Positions 1 to 7,065 of a stretch of 11,767 nt of DNA are shown piece after piece. The notes below the pieces were generated by a model, which was given only the letters and a program-made list of their open reading frames with translations, did not search any database and was not told where the DNA came from. The DNA is taken from the NCBI GenBank assembly GCA_002469305.1, contig DKEY01000034.1, positions 1 through 11,767 of the forward strand, given 5' to 3'. The position numbers and the translations under genes are program-made. Every line of letters starts with the position of its first letter. Positions within the stretch are counted from its first letter, which is position 1. Source of the stretch: Sulfurospirillum sp. UBA6810. Its GTDB lineage: Bacteria > Campylobacterota > Campylobacteria > Campylobacterales > Sulfurospirillaceae.

Positions 1-14
1 AGAAATATATAAAA

Positions 15-44
15 TTAAGATGAAGCTTGGCAAATTCATCTTAA
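15..44 (-). terminator. Probable intrinsic terminator of the porin-yceI operon
   Basis: A perfect 10-bp inverted repeat, TTAAGATGAA at 15-24 and TTCATCTTAA at 35-44, encloses a 10-nt loop. Read on the minus strand, the stem is followed at once by TTTTATATATTT, so the hairpin plus T-rich tail points to termination of leftward transcription. It lies 54 nt past the yceI stop. The stem is AT-rich, so strength is uncertain. Confidence 0.6.
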
Positions 45-71
45 GTATATATACTGTTTGTATCTTAGGGT

Positions 72-103
72 AGTTAAGAAATAGATTACTCTATTTCTTA
101 ACT
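72..103 (-). repeat. Hairpin spanning the yceI stop codon
   Basis: A perfect 13-bp inverted repeat, AGTTAAGAAATAG at 72-84 and CTATTTCTTAACT at 91-103, has a 6-nt loop at 85-90. The yceI stop codon (TAA, complement of 98-100) lies inside one arm. No T-run follows on either strand, so it is not a canonical terminator. It may protect the mRNA 3' end or act with the hairpin at 15-44. The structure is seen directly; the function is inferred. Confidence 0.6.
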
Positions 104-586
104 CTCAACTCTTTTGATATCGTATTTGATTGTTACTTCATCACCTGATTTGATTGCTCCGAACATTACTGATGGTGGTTCTATATCAAATTCTGTCATT
201 TTTACTTGGAAGCTTCCTGCTACATTATCAGTTGTTAATACATCTGGAGTCAATGTCGCTTCTTTCTCTTTATCTGTTACTTTAAACACACCTGTGATTG
301 TTCCATCTTCATTTACTGATTTAAGTACAAATGTGATTACATTAAACTTACTGATTTTCAGTGCTTCATATGCTTTATCATCTAAGCCACTGTCACCACT
401 TTTTAGTGTATCTATCATAACACCTACATTAAGCTCTTTTATCTTATCACCTTCATTGACGAAGTTGACATCCAATGTTTGTGAAACCATCTTCCAATCA
501 TGCAGCGTAGAAGTACCATGTACTTCTATGCTACTTGCGAATGCAATTGATGAAAAGATAGTTAATATTGCTATTAACTTTTTCAT
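98..586 (-). CDS. YceI-like secreted lipid-binding-fold protein
   Basis: The 162-residue protein begins with a Sec signal peptide: MKK, a hydrophobic stretch, and an AFA site before about residue 18. The mature part reads like the YceI family. It has the N-terminal HGTSTLHDW segment near residues 23-31 and the C-terminal pattern MTEFDIEPP, FGAIKSGDEVTIKYDI near 130-157. YceI proteins are periplasmic lipocalin-like barrels that bind isoprenoid-type lipids; the ligand here is unknown. It is shorter than the usual 180-190 residues. The start is fixed by AGGAG (complement of 594-598) 7 nt upstream; that site abuts the stop codon of the porin gene. A second ATG at 588-590 is out of frame. The 11-nt gap to the porin indicates one operon, so a role at the outer membrane is a reasonable inference. 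The family call is good; the exact role is open. Confidence 0.85.
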   Translation of the reverse strand: MKKLIAILTIFSSIAFASSIEVHGTSTLHDWKMVSQTLDVNFVNEGDKIKELNVGVMIDTLKSGDSGLDDKAYEALKISKFNVITFVLKSVNEDGTITGVFKVTDKEKEATLTPDVLTTDNVAGSFQVKMTEFDIEPPSVMFGAIKSGDEVTIKYDIKRVES

Positions 587-597
587 TCATTTTCTCC

Positions 598-1809
598 TTA
601 GAATCTCAATGCTGTTGAAAGCATAAAGCCATCAAAGCTTGCGTCACCTACGAATGATGAAAAGTTCTTTCTCTCTTGTTTGATATATTCTAATTTTGCT
701 ATTGCATTTTTAGATAGATACCAACCTACTGTTGCTTGTAATTGTGTCAATTCATCATCACTTGTATCACCATCTTTCTCTACTGTAGCATTCTCATATC
801 TTGCTGCTACATAGAGTTTATCGTTAGCAAATCTTTGTACTGCTTCTATCGCATAGTGAGTAAGAGTCATATCTACTCCTGCACTTGTTGATGCATCTGC
901 GTATTCAAATGTTCCGAAGAATTCTGTATTATTATATTTAACAAATGCGTTTGTCATTGATGAAGTTAATTCATAGTATCCACTCAATGCATTCCAGCCT
1001 GCACCGAAACCACTTGTTCCCCCAAGTACTGATGTTGCTGTTGTACCTGATTTATCTCCATAGTATAAACTACCATTACCATTACCACTATTGTGGAACA
1101 ATGATTCTGTTACTCTCACTCTTAATGCATCGCTTAATTGTGCATCATAACCAATCTTTCCATATACTGCTGGAGTTGAAGATGAAGTTGAACTCGCAAC
1201 TACGTCATCTGGGTTTACTTGGTCATTTGTAACACCACCTAATACGAACATATTTGCTGATGGCATTCTATAAAAAACTTCGATAAATGCTGCCGCTTCA
1301 TAAGCCTCTACTCCCATGTTATTAACAAATGGTGTATTAAATACGTTTGCATTATCTGTTCTTCTAAAGTGTGCATCACCAAAGTTTACATCATTTACAC
1401 CCACTCTGATTGTCGCGTTTTTCATAAAGCCCTCAGCAAAGCCTGGGTAGATGAAGTCTAAGTTATCGATTGTAGCCTCTCCACCTTTTGCGTAACTCTC
1501 GTGGTGGTGGTGTGAAGATACCATCCATTGTAATTTCATGTTAAAACCACTCATTACTTTACCTCTTAACTCTACATCTGCTTGTGGTAAAATAAATCCT
1601 GCTTGTAACTCTACTTCACTCCCTGCTGTTGGTGTATAACTATTATCTAAGCCTTGGTATGTAAATGTTAAGTTCGCTCCCAAGCCCAACTCTACTTTAT
1701 CAAATGCTGATGTATCTTTTGGTGCCTCAAACTGTGCCTCTACTGCACCCGCGCTTGCCAATGTCGCGCATACTACTGTACTTAATAGTACCCCTCTTAG
1801 CTTTTTCAT
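598..1809 (-). CDS. Outer-membrane beta-barrel porin with His4 loop
   Basis: The 403-residue protein has a signal peptide (MKKLRGVLLS, cleavage probably after ASA at residue 20). It then shows alternating hydrophobic and polar strands typical of a porin, many Gly, Asn and aromatic residues, and a C-terminal Phe (STALRF) as required for BAM-assisted insertion. No cysteine is visible in the mature part. A loop at residues 98-105 carries four consecutive histidines (S-S-H-H-H-H-E-S) after a strand ending LQWM. A second distinctive stretch, FGDAHFRRTDNANVFNTP at 143-160, has paired arginines that could line the pore. Length fits single-chain porins of 16-18 strands, but I cannot assign substrate or subfamily. 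AGGAG (complement of 1816-1820) lies 6 nt before the ATG. A TATAAT sequence about 54 nt upstream of the start is the likely promoter. It heads the operon with the YceI-like gene. Confidence 0.8.
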   Translation of the reverse strand: MKKLRGVLLSTVVCATLASAGAVEAQFEAPKDTSAFDKVELGLGANLTFTYQGLDNSYTPTAGSEVELQAGFILPQADVELRGKVMSGFNMKLQWMVSSHHHHESYAKGGEATIDNLDFIYPGFAEGFMKNATIRVGVNDVNFGDAHFRRTDNANVFNTPFVNNMGVEAYEAAAFIEVFYRMPSANMFVLGGVTNDQVNPDDVVASSTSSSTPAVYGKIGYDAQLSDALRVRVTESLFHNSGNGNGSLYYGDKSGTTATSVLGGTSGFGAGWNALSGYYELTSSMTNAFVKYNNTEFFGTFEYADASTSAGVDMTLTHYAIEAVQRFANDKLYVAARYENATVEKDGDTSDDELTQLQATVGWYLSKNAIAKLEYIKQERKNFSSFVGDASFDGFMLSTALRF

Positions 1810-1862
1810 ATATTTCTCCTTAAAAAAACTTTTTATATTTGAAATTAAATATAAATTACGAA

Positions 1863-1868
1863 ATTATA
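1863..1868 (-). promoter_or_regulatory. Likely -10 box of the porin operon
   Basis: The minus strand reads a perfect TATAAT here, preceded by T-rich sequence and no recognisable -35. This fits the Campylobacterota housekeeping promoter, which relies on the -10 and upstream T-rich periodicity. Transcription would start near 1856, giving a leader of about 47 nt before the porin ATG. Confidence 0.5.
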
Positions 1869-1989
1869 AGAATCAACAGGGGGTGATGTATTGGAAAAAT
1901 TCGACATTTTAGTTAAAAAAATCCTAAAAAAGAATCCATAATCACTCTATATTTACAATTCATTAGTCATAACTTCCTATACTTTTGCT

Positions 1990-1995
1990 TATAAA
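1990..1995 (+). promoter_or_regulatory. Candidate -10 box of the gnnB-gnnA-hemH operon
   Basis: TTTTGCTTATAAA at 1983-1995 matches the T-rich, TG-extended -10 style of Campylobacterota promoters. Transcription would begin around 2002, directly at the inverted repeat at 2002-2025. The hexamer is TATAAA rather than TATAAT and no -35 is evident. Confidence 0.4.
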
Positions 1996-2001
1996 AAATC
2001 A

Positions 2002-2025
2002 AGCGTATTTGATGTACAATACGCT
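2002..2025 (+). promoter_or_regulatory. 8-bp inverted repeat in the gnnB leader
   Basis: AGCGTATT at 2002-2009 and AATACGCT at 2018-2025 are perfect reverse complements separated by 8 nt. The repeat sits just after the candidate -10 and 26 nt before the gnnB ATG. It could be an operator for a dimeric repressor or a 5' mRNA hairpin. Its G+C-bearing arms stand out in very AT-rich surroundings. Function unknown. Confidence 0.45.
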
Positions 2026-2051
2026 CAAAATTACACCAAAGGCGAAGCCAT

Positions 2052-3146
2052 ATGCAAATACCATTTATAGATTTAAAAACTCAATATGAAACATACAAAG
2101 AAGAGATAAATAAAGAAGTTTTAGGAGTACTAGAGTCAACTCAATTCATACTAGGTCCACAAGTTACAAAACTCGAAGAAGATTTAGCAAAATTTACAGG
2201 AGCAAAACATGCCATGGTATGTTCAAGCGGTACGGATGCTCTTTTACTAGCACTGATGGCTTATGATATAAAAGCAGGAGATGAAGTTATTACAACTCCT
2301 TTTACTTTTATAGCAACAGCAGAAGTTATAGCACTTCTTGGAGCTATCCCTATTTTTGTAGATATTTGTGATAAAAACTATAACATAGACACAAGTAAGA
2401 TAGCAGAAAAAATCACTCCACGTACAAAAGCAATCATGCCAGTATCTCTTTATGGACAATGCTCAAATATGAGAGAAATCAATGAGATAGCAAACAAATA
2501 CAATATCCCTGTTATAGAAGATGCTTGTCAAAGCTTTGGTGCAGAATTTGAGGGGCAAAAAAGTTGTAACTTAAGCAGTATCGGTTGTACAAGTTTCTTT
2601 CCTTCAAAACCTCTTGGTTGTTATGGTGATGGTGGAGCTCTTTTTTGCAATGATGATGCACTTGCACAAAAAATACGTACTTTGTTAAATCATGGACAAG
2701 AAGAGAGATACAAGCATAAGCTTATAGGTATCAATGGCCGTCTTGATGCTCTTCAAGCAGCTATACTCAATGTAAAACTTAGATATTTTGAAAATGAAAT
2801 AGAAAAAAGAATAGCAATAGGAAACAGATATACTGAACTTTTAAAAGATAGCGATGAAGTAACGCCTCCATATGTTTTTGAAAACAGAACTTCTGTATAT
2901 GCACAATACTCTGTTCTTTGCAAAGATAGAGAAAGTTTGTCAAAAAAACTAAACGATGCTGGTGTTCCAACTGCAGTTCACTATCCTATTCCTTTACATT
3001 TGCAAGAAGCTTTTGAATACCTAGGCTATAAAGAAGGTGATTTTCCTATAAGCGAGAGAGTTGGTAAAGCTATCATGTCTTTGCCTATGAGCCCATTTTT
3101 AACGACTGAGCAACAAGATTTTGTTGTCCAAACTATCAAGGCATAA
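2052..3146 (+). CDS. gnnB: DegT/DnrJ/EryC1 sugar aminotransferase, GnnB type
   Basis: This PLP-dependent aminotransferase of 364 residues would transaminate the 3-keto form of UDP-GlcNAc to UDP-GlcNAc3N, using glutamate, in the cytoplasm. Family features in order: opening IPFIDLK at 3-9; phosphate-binding S59-G60-T61; TPFTFIAT at 82-89; D157 in IEDACQSFGA, which contacts the pyridine nitrogen; PLP lysine K186 in FFPSKPLGCYGDGGA; and a C-terminal HYPIPLHLQ segment. Length is normal for the fold. The start has AAAGG at 2038-2042, 9 nt upstream. gnnA follows after 3 nt and hemH overlaps gnnA. As I recall, C. jejuni has the same trio (Cj0505c, Cj0504c, Cj0503c), where the first two make the diamino sugar of lipid A. 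The sequence also resembles WbpE of UDP-ManNAc3NAcA synthesis. I prefer GnnB because of the partner gene and context. Confidence 0.82.
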   Translation: MQIPFIDLKTQYETYKEEINKEVLGVLESTQFILGPQVTKLEEDLAKFTGAKHAMVCSSGTDALLLALMAYDIKAGDEVITTPFTFIATAEVIALLGAIPIFVDICDKNYNIDTSKIAEKITPRTKAIMPVSLYGQCSNMREINEIANKYNIPVIEDACQSFGAEFEGQKSCNLSSIGCTSFFPSKPLGCYGDGGALFCNDDALAQKIRTLLNHGQEERYKHKLIGINGRLDALQAAILNVKLRYFENEIEKRIAIGNRYTELLKDSDEVTPPYVFENRTSVYAQYSVLCKDRESLSKKLNDAGVPTAVHYPIPLHLQEAFEYLGYKEGDFPISERVGKAIMSLPMSPFLTTEQQDFVVQTIKA

Positions 3147-3149
3147 GTT

Positions 3150-4052
3150 ATGGTAAAAGTTGCACTAATCGGACTTGGGTCCATGGGACAAAATCATTAT
3201 CGTGTACTAAAAAGTTTAACTGGCTTTGAGATAGTAGCTCTTTGTGATATAACAAAAACAAAAGAGTATGATGAGCCTTTTTTCACTAACTTAGATGAGA
3301 TGCTTGAGAGTGTAGAGTTTGAAGCTGCTGTGATAGTAGTTCCTACATTTTTGCACAAAGAAGTCGCTATCAAATGTTTGAAAAAAGGAAAGGATTTATT
3401 TATAGAAAAACCTGTTGCCTCAAGTGTTGAAGAAGCAAGAGATATACAAAAAGTAGCAGATGAGATGCATGCTAAAGTCTGTGTTGGGTATATAGAGAGA
3501 TTTAATCCTGTTGTTGAAGAGTTAAAAAATGAGCTAGAAGGCAAAGAGATTTACTCTATCGGCATTACTCGTGTTGGACCATTTCCTCCACGTATTGCTG
3601 ATGTTGGTATCCTCACAGATCTCTCTGTTCATGATATAGATTTGATACGCTTTATTACAGGGCGTGAGATAAAAGAGACTGCTATCTTTAAATCCCAAAA
3701 AATCCACAATCACCATGAAGACAACGCAATCCTCTCTTTTGAACTCGAAGATAAGATAGTAGCGAGTATCACGACAAACTGGCTAACTCCTTTTAGAAAA
3801 AGAACGATAGAAGTTGCAACAAAAGATGCTTACTATGAAGCTGACTTGATGGGACAAGATTTGACTGAATACTCTGCTTATCAAAAAAACAACTCGTATG
3901 TTATCAGAAAATGTATGGTTAAAAAAGAAGAACCTCTTGTAAGAGAGCACAAGGCATTTAGAAAATTTGTCAAAACAGGTGAAACACATGGACTTAGTTC
4001 GATAGAAGACAGCATCATCACTTTAGAAATTTCTTCAGGCAAACAAGCATGA
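3150..4052 (+). CDS. gnnA: Gfo/Idh/MocA dehydrogenase, UDP-GlcNAc 3-dehydrogenase GnnA type
   Basis: The 300-residue NAD-dependent oxidoreductase would oxidise the 3-hydroxyl of UDP-GlcNAc to supply the keto substrate for GnnB. An N-terminal Rossmann fold shows GLGSMG at 8-13 and an acidic residue after the second strand (CDI, 32-34). The Gfo/Idh/MocA signature EKP is at 86-88. The catalytic-domain motif DLSVHDIDLI at 157-166 provides the conserved HD pair. It differs from WbpB, whose corresponding region reads GVHFYD as I recall, which favours GnnA. Translation starts 3 nt after the gnnB stop, with AAGG inside the end of gnnB. Its own stop overlaps the hemH start (ATGA). The product pair implies lipid A with at least one GlcN3N unit and amide-linked acyl chains, as in C. 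jejuni; that consequence is inferred. Confidence 0.8.
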   Translation: MVKVALIGLGSMGQNHYRVLKSLTGFEIVALCDITKTKEYDEPFFTNLDEMLESVEFEAAVIVVPTFLHKEVAIKCLKKGKDLFIEKPVASSVEEARDIQKVADEMHAKVCVGYIERFNPVVEELKNELEGKEIYSIGITRVGPFPPRIADVGILTDLSVHDIDLIRFITGREIKETAIFKSQKIHNHHEDNAILSFELEDKIVASITTNWLTPFRKRTIEVATKDAYYEADLMGQDLTEYSAYQKNNSYVIRKCMVKKEEPLVREHKAFRKFVKTGETHGLSSIEDSIITLEISSGKQA

Positions 4053-4987
4053 AAAAAGCTTTGATACTTCTAAATATGGGTGGACCTAATAATTTAGATG
4101 AAGTAGAAGTTTTCCTAAAAAATATGTTCAATGATAAAAACATCATCACACTAAAGAGCGATTTGCTTCGCTCTTTTATCGCTTATATGATAGTTCGTTC
4201 CAGAAAAGGTGAAGCTCGCAAAAACTACGAAAAACTAGGTGGCAAATCTCCTATAGTAGGCTACACAAAAAAACTTGTACAAAACCTACAAACGGAGTTT
4301 AAAGACTTACATGTAAGTTTTGCTATGCGCTATACTCCTCCTTTTGCCAGTGAAGTTATAGAAGAGTTAAAACAAAATGATATAAAAGAAGCTATCCTTT
4401 TACCTCTCTATCCTCAATTTTCAACAACAACAACAAAGTCATCTTTGGAAGATTTTAGAGAAGCCCTAAAAAAATCAAATGCAAATATAAAAATAAAAAC
4501 TATCAAAAGATTTTTCAAAAATGAAACTTACAATAACTTACTCATACAACGCATAGAAGAAGCGCTTGGAGACAAAAACTCTAAAGAGTATGAACTCATC
4601 TTTTCAGCACACTCACTACCTCAAAAGATTGTCGATAAGGGTGATCCTTATCAAAGAGAAATTCTTTTACATGTAGAATATCTCAAAGATATCTTGGAAG
4701 AGAAAAATATAAAATTTAAAAATATTCATGTAGCTTATCAATCAAAACTAGGACCTGTCAAATGGCTTGAACCTTCTTTGGAAGAGAAGATAAAATCCCT
4801 TACATGTAAGAAAGTTTTGATCTCTCCTCTCTCTTTTACGATAGATAATTCTGAAACAGAATTTGAACTTGATATTGAGTATAGAGAAGTAGCACAGGAA
4901 CTTGGTTTTGAAGACTATCTAGTGGCAAAATGTCCTAATGATGCAGATGATTTTGTACGTGCCATCAAAGAGATTATTGCTCACTAA
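4049..4987 (+). CDS. hemH: Ferrochelatase (protoporphyrin ferrochelatase)
   Basis: HemH inserts Fe(II) into the porphyrin ring at the end of heme synthesis. The 312-residue length is normal for bacteria. Visible family landmarks are LLNMGGP at 7-13, the porphyrin-contacting region MRYTPPFASEVIEEL at 93-107, LLPLYPQFSTTTTKSS at 117-132, catalytic H188 in FSAHSLPQK, YQSKLGPVKWLEPSLE at 230-245, and an acidic stretch ETEFELDIEYRE around 269-280 that includes the metal-channel glutamate. It starts on ATGA shared with the gnnA stop, so translation is probably coupled. Its end overlaps the convergent ftsI end by 14 nt. The gene holds three TACATGTA palindromes (4307-4316, 4667-4676, 4800-4809), encoding LHV twice and LTCK once. 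Confidence 0.95.
   Translation: MKKALILLNMGGPNNLDEVEVFLKNMFNDKNIITLKSDLLRSFIAYMIVRSRKGEARKNYEKLGGKSPIVGYTKKLVQNLQTEFKDLHVSFAMRYTPPFASEVIEELKQNDIKEAILLPLYPQFSTTTTKSSLEDFREALKKSNANIKIKTIKRFFKNETYNNLLIQRIEEALGDKNSKEYELIFSAHSLPQKIVDKGDPYQREILLHVEYLKDILEEKNIKFKNIHVAYQSKLGPVKWLEPSLEEKIKSLTCKKVLISPLSFTIDNSETEFELDIEYREVAQELGFEDYLVAKCPNDADDFVRAIKEIIAH
4305..4318. repeat. TTACATGTAA-family palindrome, copy 1 (in hemH)
   Basis: ACTTACATGTAAGT is a perfect 14-bp palindrome. With one G-T pair the symmetry reaches 4302-4321. In the hemH frame it gives codons TTA CAT GTA (Leu-His-Val). Confidence 0.85.
4665..4678. repeat. TTACATGTAA-family palindrome, copy 2 (in hemH)
   Basis: TTTTACATGTAGAA is palindromic except for one T-G pair (4667 with 4676), which would pair as U-G in sense RNA. 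It encodes Leu-His-Val in hemH. Confidence 0.75.
4799..4810. repeat. TTACATGTAA-family palindrome, copy 3 (in hemH)
   Basis: CTTACATGTAAG is a perfect 12-bp palindrome. Here the hemH frame reads CTT ACA TGT AAG (Leu-Thr-Cys-Lys), a different frame from copies 1 and 2. The conservation is therefore at the DNA or RNA level, not the protein level. Confidence 0.85.
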
Positions 4988-6746
4988 CTAAGGGACTTAG
5001 GTAACCCTCTTCAACAAGTCTTGTCGTAACATCTCGGAAAATAGGCACAGCACTCGTAGAGGCATAGTGAAAGTACTTTTTACCAGGTTCTTTTACTAAA
5101 ACGCCTATGGTAAAACTGTTTTTAGCGTCATTTGCAAAACCAAAGAAAGAGCTATTGTAGGTATTTGTATATCCACCCTCACCTGCTATATGAGCGGTTC
5201 CTGTTTTTCCCCCAATCTCTAAACCTTCATATTGGGCTTTAACACCTGTTCCTTTTTGAACAGTTTTAACAAGGATTTTCTGAACCCTTTTTGCAACCGA
5301 AATTGGTAATACTTCTGTTTCACTATTTTGATGCAAGCTATACTTTTTACCATCTTGTGATTGGATAAAAGAGACTATATAAGGATTGAGCATTCTTCCA
5401 TTGTTGTTAAAGACATTATAGGCTTTGAGCACTTGCATAAATGTTGCTGTTAAACCATATCCATATCCTACTGTTGCTTTATAGACTTGAGATTTAAATC
5501 TATGTAGTGGAGGGATAAGTCCTACATTTTCATATGGCAAATCTATATTTGTTTTTTGAGAAAATCCAAAATCTTTAAGACCTTGATAAAACTCAATCGG
5601 GTCAAGCTTTTGTGCAAGTTGGATTATGCCAACATTGCTTGAGTGAACGATAACATCCTCTGCGCTTAACCACTCATATTCGTGCGTATCTGTGATAATA
5701 CTGTTTCCAAGTTTATATTTGCCCCCAAAAATTCTTACTAAATCATAAGGATTGACTTTATTTTCTTTTAAAAGAAGTGAAAAAGTAATAGGCTTCATGA
5801 CAGACCCAGGCTCATATGCTTCTTCTATACTAGAAACATTTAAAAAAGGATAATCACTTCTTTTAATAAAATCAGGATCAAATCTGTTAGAACTAGCAAG
5901 AGAGAGAATAGCGCCACTTTTTGAGTGCATCACTGCTACGATAACCTCTTTTGCCTCTAAATCTACTTTATATTTATCTATAAGATTTTCTATAACTTTT
6001 TGCAACTTCAAAGAGATAGTTAAGTGTGTATCAAAGCCATCTATCCTAGTGCTTGAAACACTATAACGATTGAGGATGATAGCGTTTGAGATATCGCGAG
6101 AACCACTTGTGATAGCATCTTGAATAGACACAAGCTTATCTTCATAGTATCTCTCTACTCCTTTAACTCCCATAACTTTTGTGATATTGTCTTTTTCAAT
6201 CTTTTTTACGTATCCTATCACTGGTGTTAAAGTCATTTTTGCAGGATAAATTCTATCTTCACCACTTTCAACGATATTTAAACCATGTATAAAAGCTACT
6301 TTTGTTTTTGGGTCTTCATAGGTTCTAAAAACTCCAAATCTATAAAGTTTTTTGGCTAAAGATTTTAAATGCTTTGCTTTTTTTGCGTCTATTTTATAAG
6401 ATAGAACAACATTGCCACTATATGAACTGATACTTTTTAAAACATCTTCTTTATTATCACCACTGTATAAAGAGTAAAGATTAACAAATACTTCTAGCTT
6501 ATCTGGGTCTATATTTCTGGTATCTACGATAGCTTTATAGAGTTTTTTACTTGTAGCAACATAAAAACCATCACTACTTATTATATTGCCACGAGAGGCA
6601 AAGTCAACTTCTTTGTGTTTAAGGTTAGGAAGTCTTCTATCTATCTGTGCCCAGTAAAATAGCGTACCTAGGAATATAATAAAACCTATAAGTACTACTG
6701 TAAATAAAAAAAGAATTTTGATTTTGCGGGTATCTGACTGTTCCAT
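4974..6746 (-). CDS. ftsI: Penicillin-binding protein, septal transpeptidase FtsI (PBP3-like)
   Basis: This class B PBP of 590 residues cross-links septal peptidoglycan in the periplasm. An N-terminal cytoplasmic tail is followed by one membrane anchor at about 10-32. The dimerisation domain begins with RGNIISSDG at 52-60. The transpeptidase domain carries the three active-site motifs: S315-V-M-K318 in YEPGSVMKP, S369-S-N371 in HSSNVG, and K514-T-G-T517 in GGKTGTAHIAG. It is the last gene of flgB-flgC-fliE-ftsI, 11 nt after fliE. Its ATG lacks a Shine-Dalgarno-like purine tract (AAAAATATCCTTT precedes it), and no better in-frame start is present, so re-initiation after fliE is likely. The partner SEDS gene ftsW is encoded divergently nearby. 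An elongation PBP2 role is possible but less likely, given the gene order I recall from H. pylori (HP1556-HP1560). Confidence 0.9.
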   Translation of the reverse strand: MEQSDTRKIKILFLFTVVLIGFIIFLGTLFYWAQIDRRLPNLKHKEVDFASRGNIISSDGFYVATSKKLYKAIVDTRNIDPDKLEVFVNLYSLYSGDNKEDVLKSISSYSGNVVLSYKIDAKKAKHLKSLAKKLYRFGVFRTYEDPKTKVAFIHGLNIVESGEDRIYPAKMTLTPVIGYVKKIEKDNITKVMGVKGVERYYEDKLVSIQDAITSGSRDISNAIILNRYSVSSTRIDGFDTHLTISLKLQKVIENLIDKYKVDLEAKEVIVAVMHSKSGAILSLASSNRFDPDFIKRSDYPFLNVSSIEEAYEPGSVMKPITFSLLLKENKVNPYDLVRIFGGKYKLGNSIITDTHEYEWLSAEDVIVHSSNVGIIQLAQKLDPIEFYQGLKDFGFSQKTNIDLPYENVGLIPPLHRFKSQVYKATVGYGYGLTATFMQVLKAYNVFNNNGRMLNPYIVSFIQSQDGKKYSLHQNSETEVLPISVAKRVQKILVKTVQKGTGVKAQYEGLEIGGKTGTAHIAGEGGYTNTYNSSFFGFANDAKNSFTIGVLVKEPGKKYFHYASTSAVPIFRDVTTRLVEEGYLSPLVSEQ

Positions 6747-6757
6747 AAAGGATATTT

Positions 6758-7060
6758 TTACAACTGTGTTCTAGAAATCTCTTTATAAGCACTTAAAGCT
6801 TTATTTCTAATCTCTAACATCATTTTCATACTAGTTTCAGCTTTTCCGATAGCAAGTGCCGCTTGATGTAGGTTTTTCACTTCTCCTGTGGCGATATCAG
6901 CCATAGCTTTATCACTTTTTACTTGGACTTCATTGAGTTCAGATAATGAGTCTTTTAATACTTTAGAAAAGTCACTACCACTACTTGGAGTTATAGCTTT
7001 TGTATCTAACTTTGTATTTAAAGCATTTAGATTTGAAAGTTTGTCTATACTACTTTGCAT
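6758..7060 (-). CDS. fliE: Flagellar hook-basal body protein FliE
   Basis: FliE joins the MS ring (FliF) to the proximal rod and needs the flagellar type III export gate. The 100-residue length is normal. The C-terminal half matches the family closely: LSELNEVQVKSDKAMADIATGEVKNLHQAALAIG core features at 39-72, then KAETSMKMMLEIRNKALSAYKEI at 73-95. The variable N-terminal part is Ser/Lys rich. AGAGG (complement of 7070-7074) lies 9 nt before the ATG. The gap after flgC is 5 nt. No signal peptide is present, as expected for a type III exported rod protein. Confidence 0.95.
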   Translation of the reverse strand: MQSSIDKLSNLNALNTKLDTKAITPSSGSDFSKVLKDSLSELNEVQVKSDKAMADIATGEVKNLHQAALAIGKAETSMKMMLEIRNKALSAYKEISRTQL

Positions 7061-7065
7061 CTAAC

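Noticed and set aside
114..626. A 170-codon plus-strand open frame opposite yceI and the porin end
   Set aside because: It is the antisense of a gene with a clear signal peptide, ribosome site and family match; its own protein is low-complexity Ser/Leu with no recognisable domain.
1501..1512. GTGGTGGTGGTG as a simple-sequence contingency repeat
   Set aside because: It is just the complement of four His codons, too short for phase variation, and changes in it would need frame loss in an otherwise intact gene.
2052..4052. WbpE/WbpB (UDP-ManNAc3NAcA) identity for the aminotransferase and dehydrogenase
   Set aside because: The dehydrogenase motif DLSVHDIDLI and the hemH neighbour fit GnnA/GnnB better; no WbpA, WbpD or WbpI partner is in the window. 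Kept only as an alternative.
4988..5000. CTAAG-GGA-CTTAG as a terminator between hemH and ftsI
   Set aside because: Only a 5-bp stem with a 3-nt loop and no T-run; it also lies in the ftsI coding region.
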